From the NCBI RefSeq assembly GCF_907164555.1, contig NZ_CAJQZC010000006.1:186001-250000 (forward strand): a stretch of DNA of 64,000 nucleotides, read 5' to 3'. The notes under the pieces were generated by a model. It saw nothing but the letters and a program-made list of their open reading frames with translations, searched no databases and was not told the DNA's origin. Below are positions 63,998-64,000 of this stretch, piece after piece. The DNA comes from Paraburkholderia saeva. Its GTDB lineage: Bacteria; Pseudomonadota; Gammaproteobacteria; Burkholderiales; Burkholderiaceae. A program made the position numbers and the translations under genes. The first letter of the stretch is position 1; every line of letters starts with the position of its first letter.

Positions 63998-64000
63998 ATG
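63998..64000 (+). CDS. Start codon of the next operon gene (cut by window edge)
   Basis: The window ends in CAGGAGACCAGAATG. AGGAG lies eight bases before this ATG, so the operon very probably continues beyond the edge. Nothing can be said about the product. Confidence 0.5.

Overview
The window reads as a contiguous piece of the main chromosome of a high-GC betaproteobacterium of the Burkholderiaceae, most like Burkholderia or Paraburkholderia sensu lato. This rests on gene order (lepB-lepA-grx-degQ/mucD-mucB-mucA-rpoE next to the fab cluster, the Burkholderia-style rne, a lutABC set, paired tRNA-Asn genes) and on protein similarity recalled from memory; no database search was possible.

Region by region. 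(1) 1-6300, minus strand: start of lepB, lepA, then the envelope-stress operon rpoE-mucA-mucB-Do protease-glutaredoxin, closed by a terminator before lepA. (2) 6387-13708, minus strand: a small membrane protein and the lipid and ribosome cluster DUF177(yceD)-rpmF-plsX-fabH-fabD-fabG-acpP-fabF. (3) 13918-22476: maf (yceF type) and an RsmI-like methyltransferase on plus; sppA, a Rieske protein, a HAD phosphatase and rluC on minus; then rne with a roughly 690-base leader. The order rne-rluC-yceF-yceD-rpmF-plsX-fab is also that of Escherichia coli, here with insertions. (4) 22680-25803: moaA-mobA-moeA for molybdenum cofactor, followed by two small genes. (5) 26704-36499: rmuC, a 2-hydroxyacid dehydrogenase, an NhaD-type antiporter, a LutC paralogue, pncB, ferredoxin, two identical tRNA-Asn genes, and lutABC for L-lactate oxidation with a candidate GntR/FadR-type operator. 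(6) 36678-48732: creA, an AraC regulator, azlCD, an unknown protein, a UvrD/Rep helicase, two small Lys/Ala-rich exported proteins, an S4 protein, MATE and BASS transporters and a phospholipase-D lipoprotein. (7) 48789-58549: fumC, a thioesterase, a GlxA-type regulator with an MFS exporter, a 49-residue lipoprotein, an ArsR-like regulator, a FecR-domain protein and thyA.

The most interesting part is 58731-64000. A VpsR-like sigma54 activator stands divergent from an operon of at least four exported proteins. The third and fourth carry repeats matching the Fap functional-amyloid motif as I remember it (G-V-N-x-A-x-G-x-x-N-x-Q-x-N). The operon is preceded by a near-consensus sigma54 promoter (GG and GC separated by 10 bases) and a 16-base inverted repeat about 110 bases upstream of the predicted start. 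I interpret this as a sigma54-controlled, Fap-related amyloid/biofilm system. It runs off the right edge, where the last three bases look like the start codon of the next gene.
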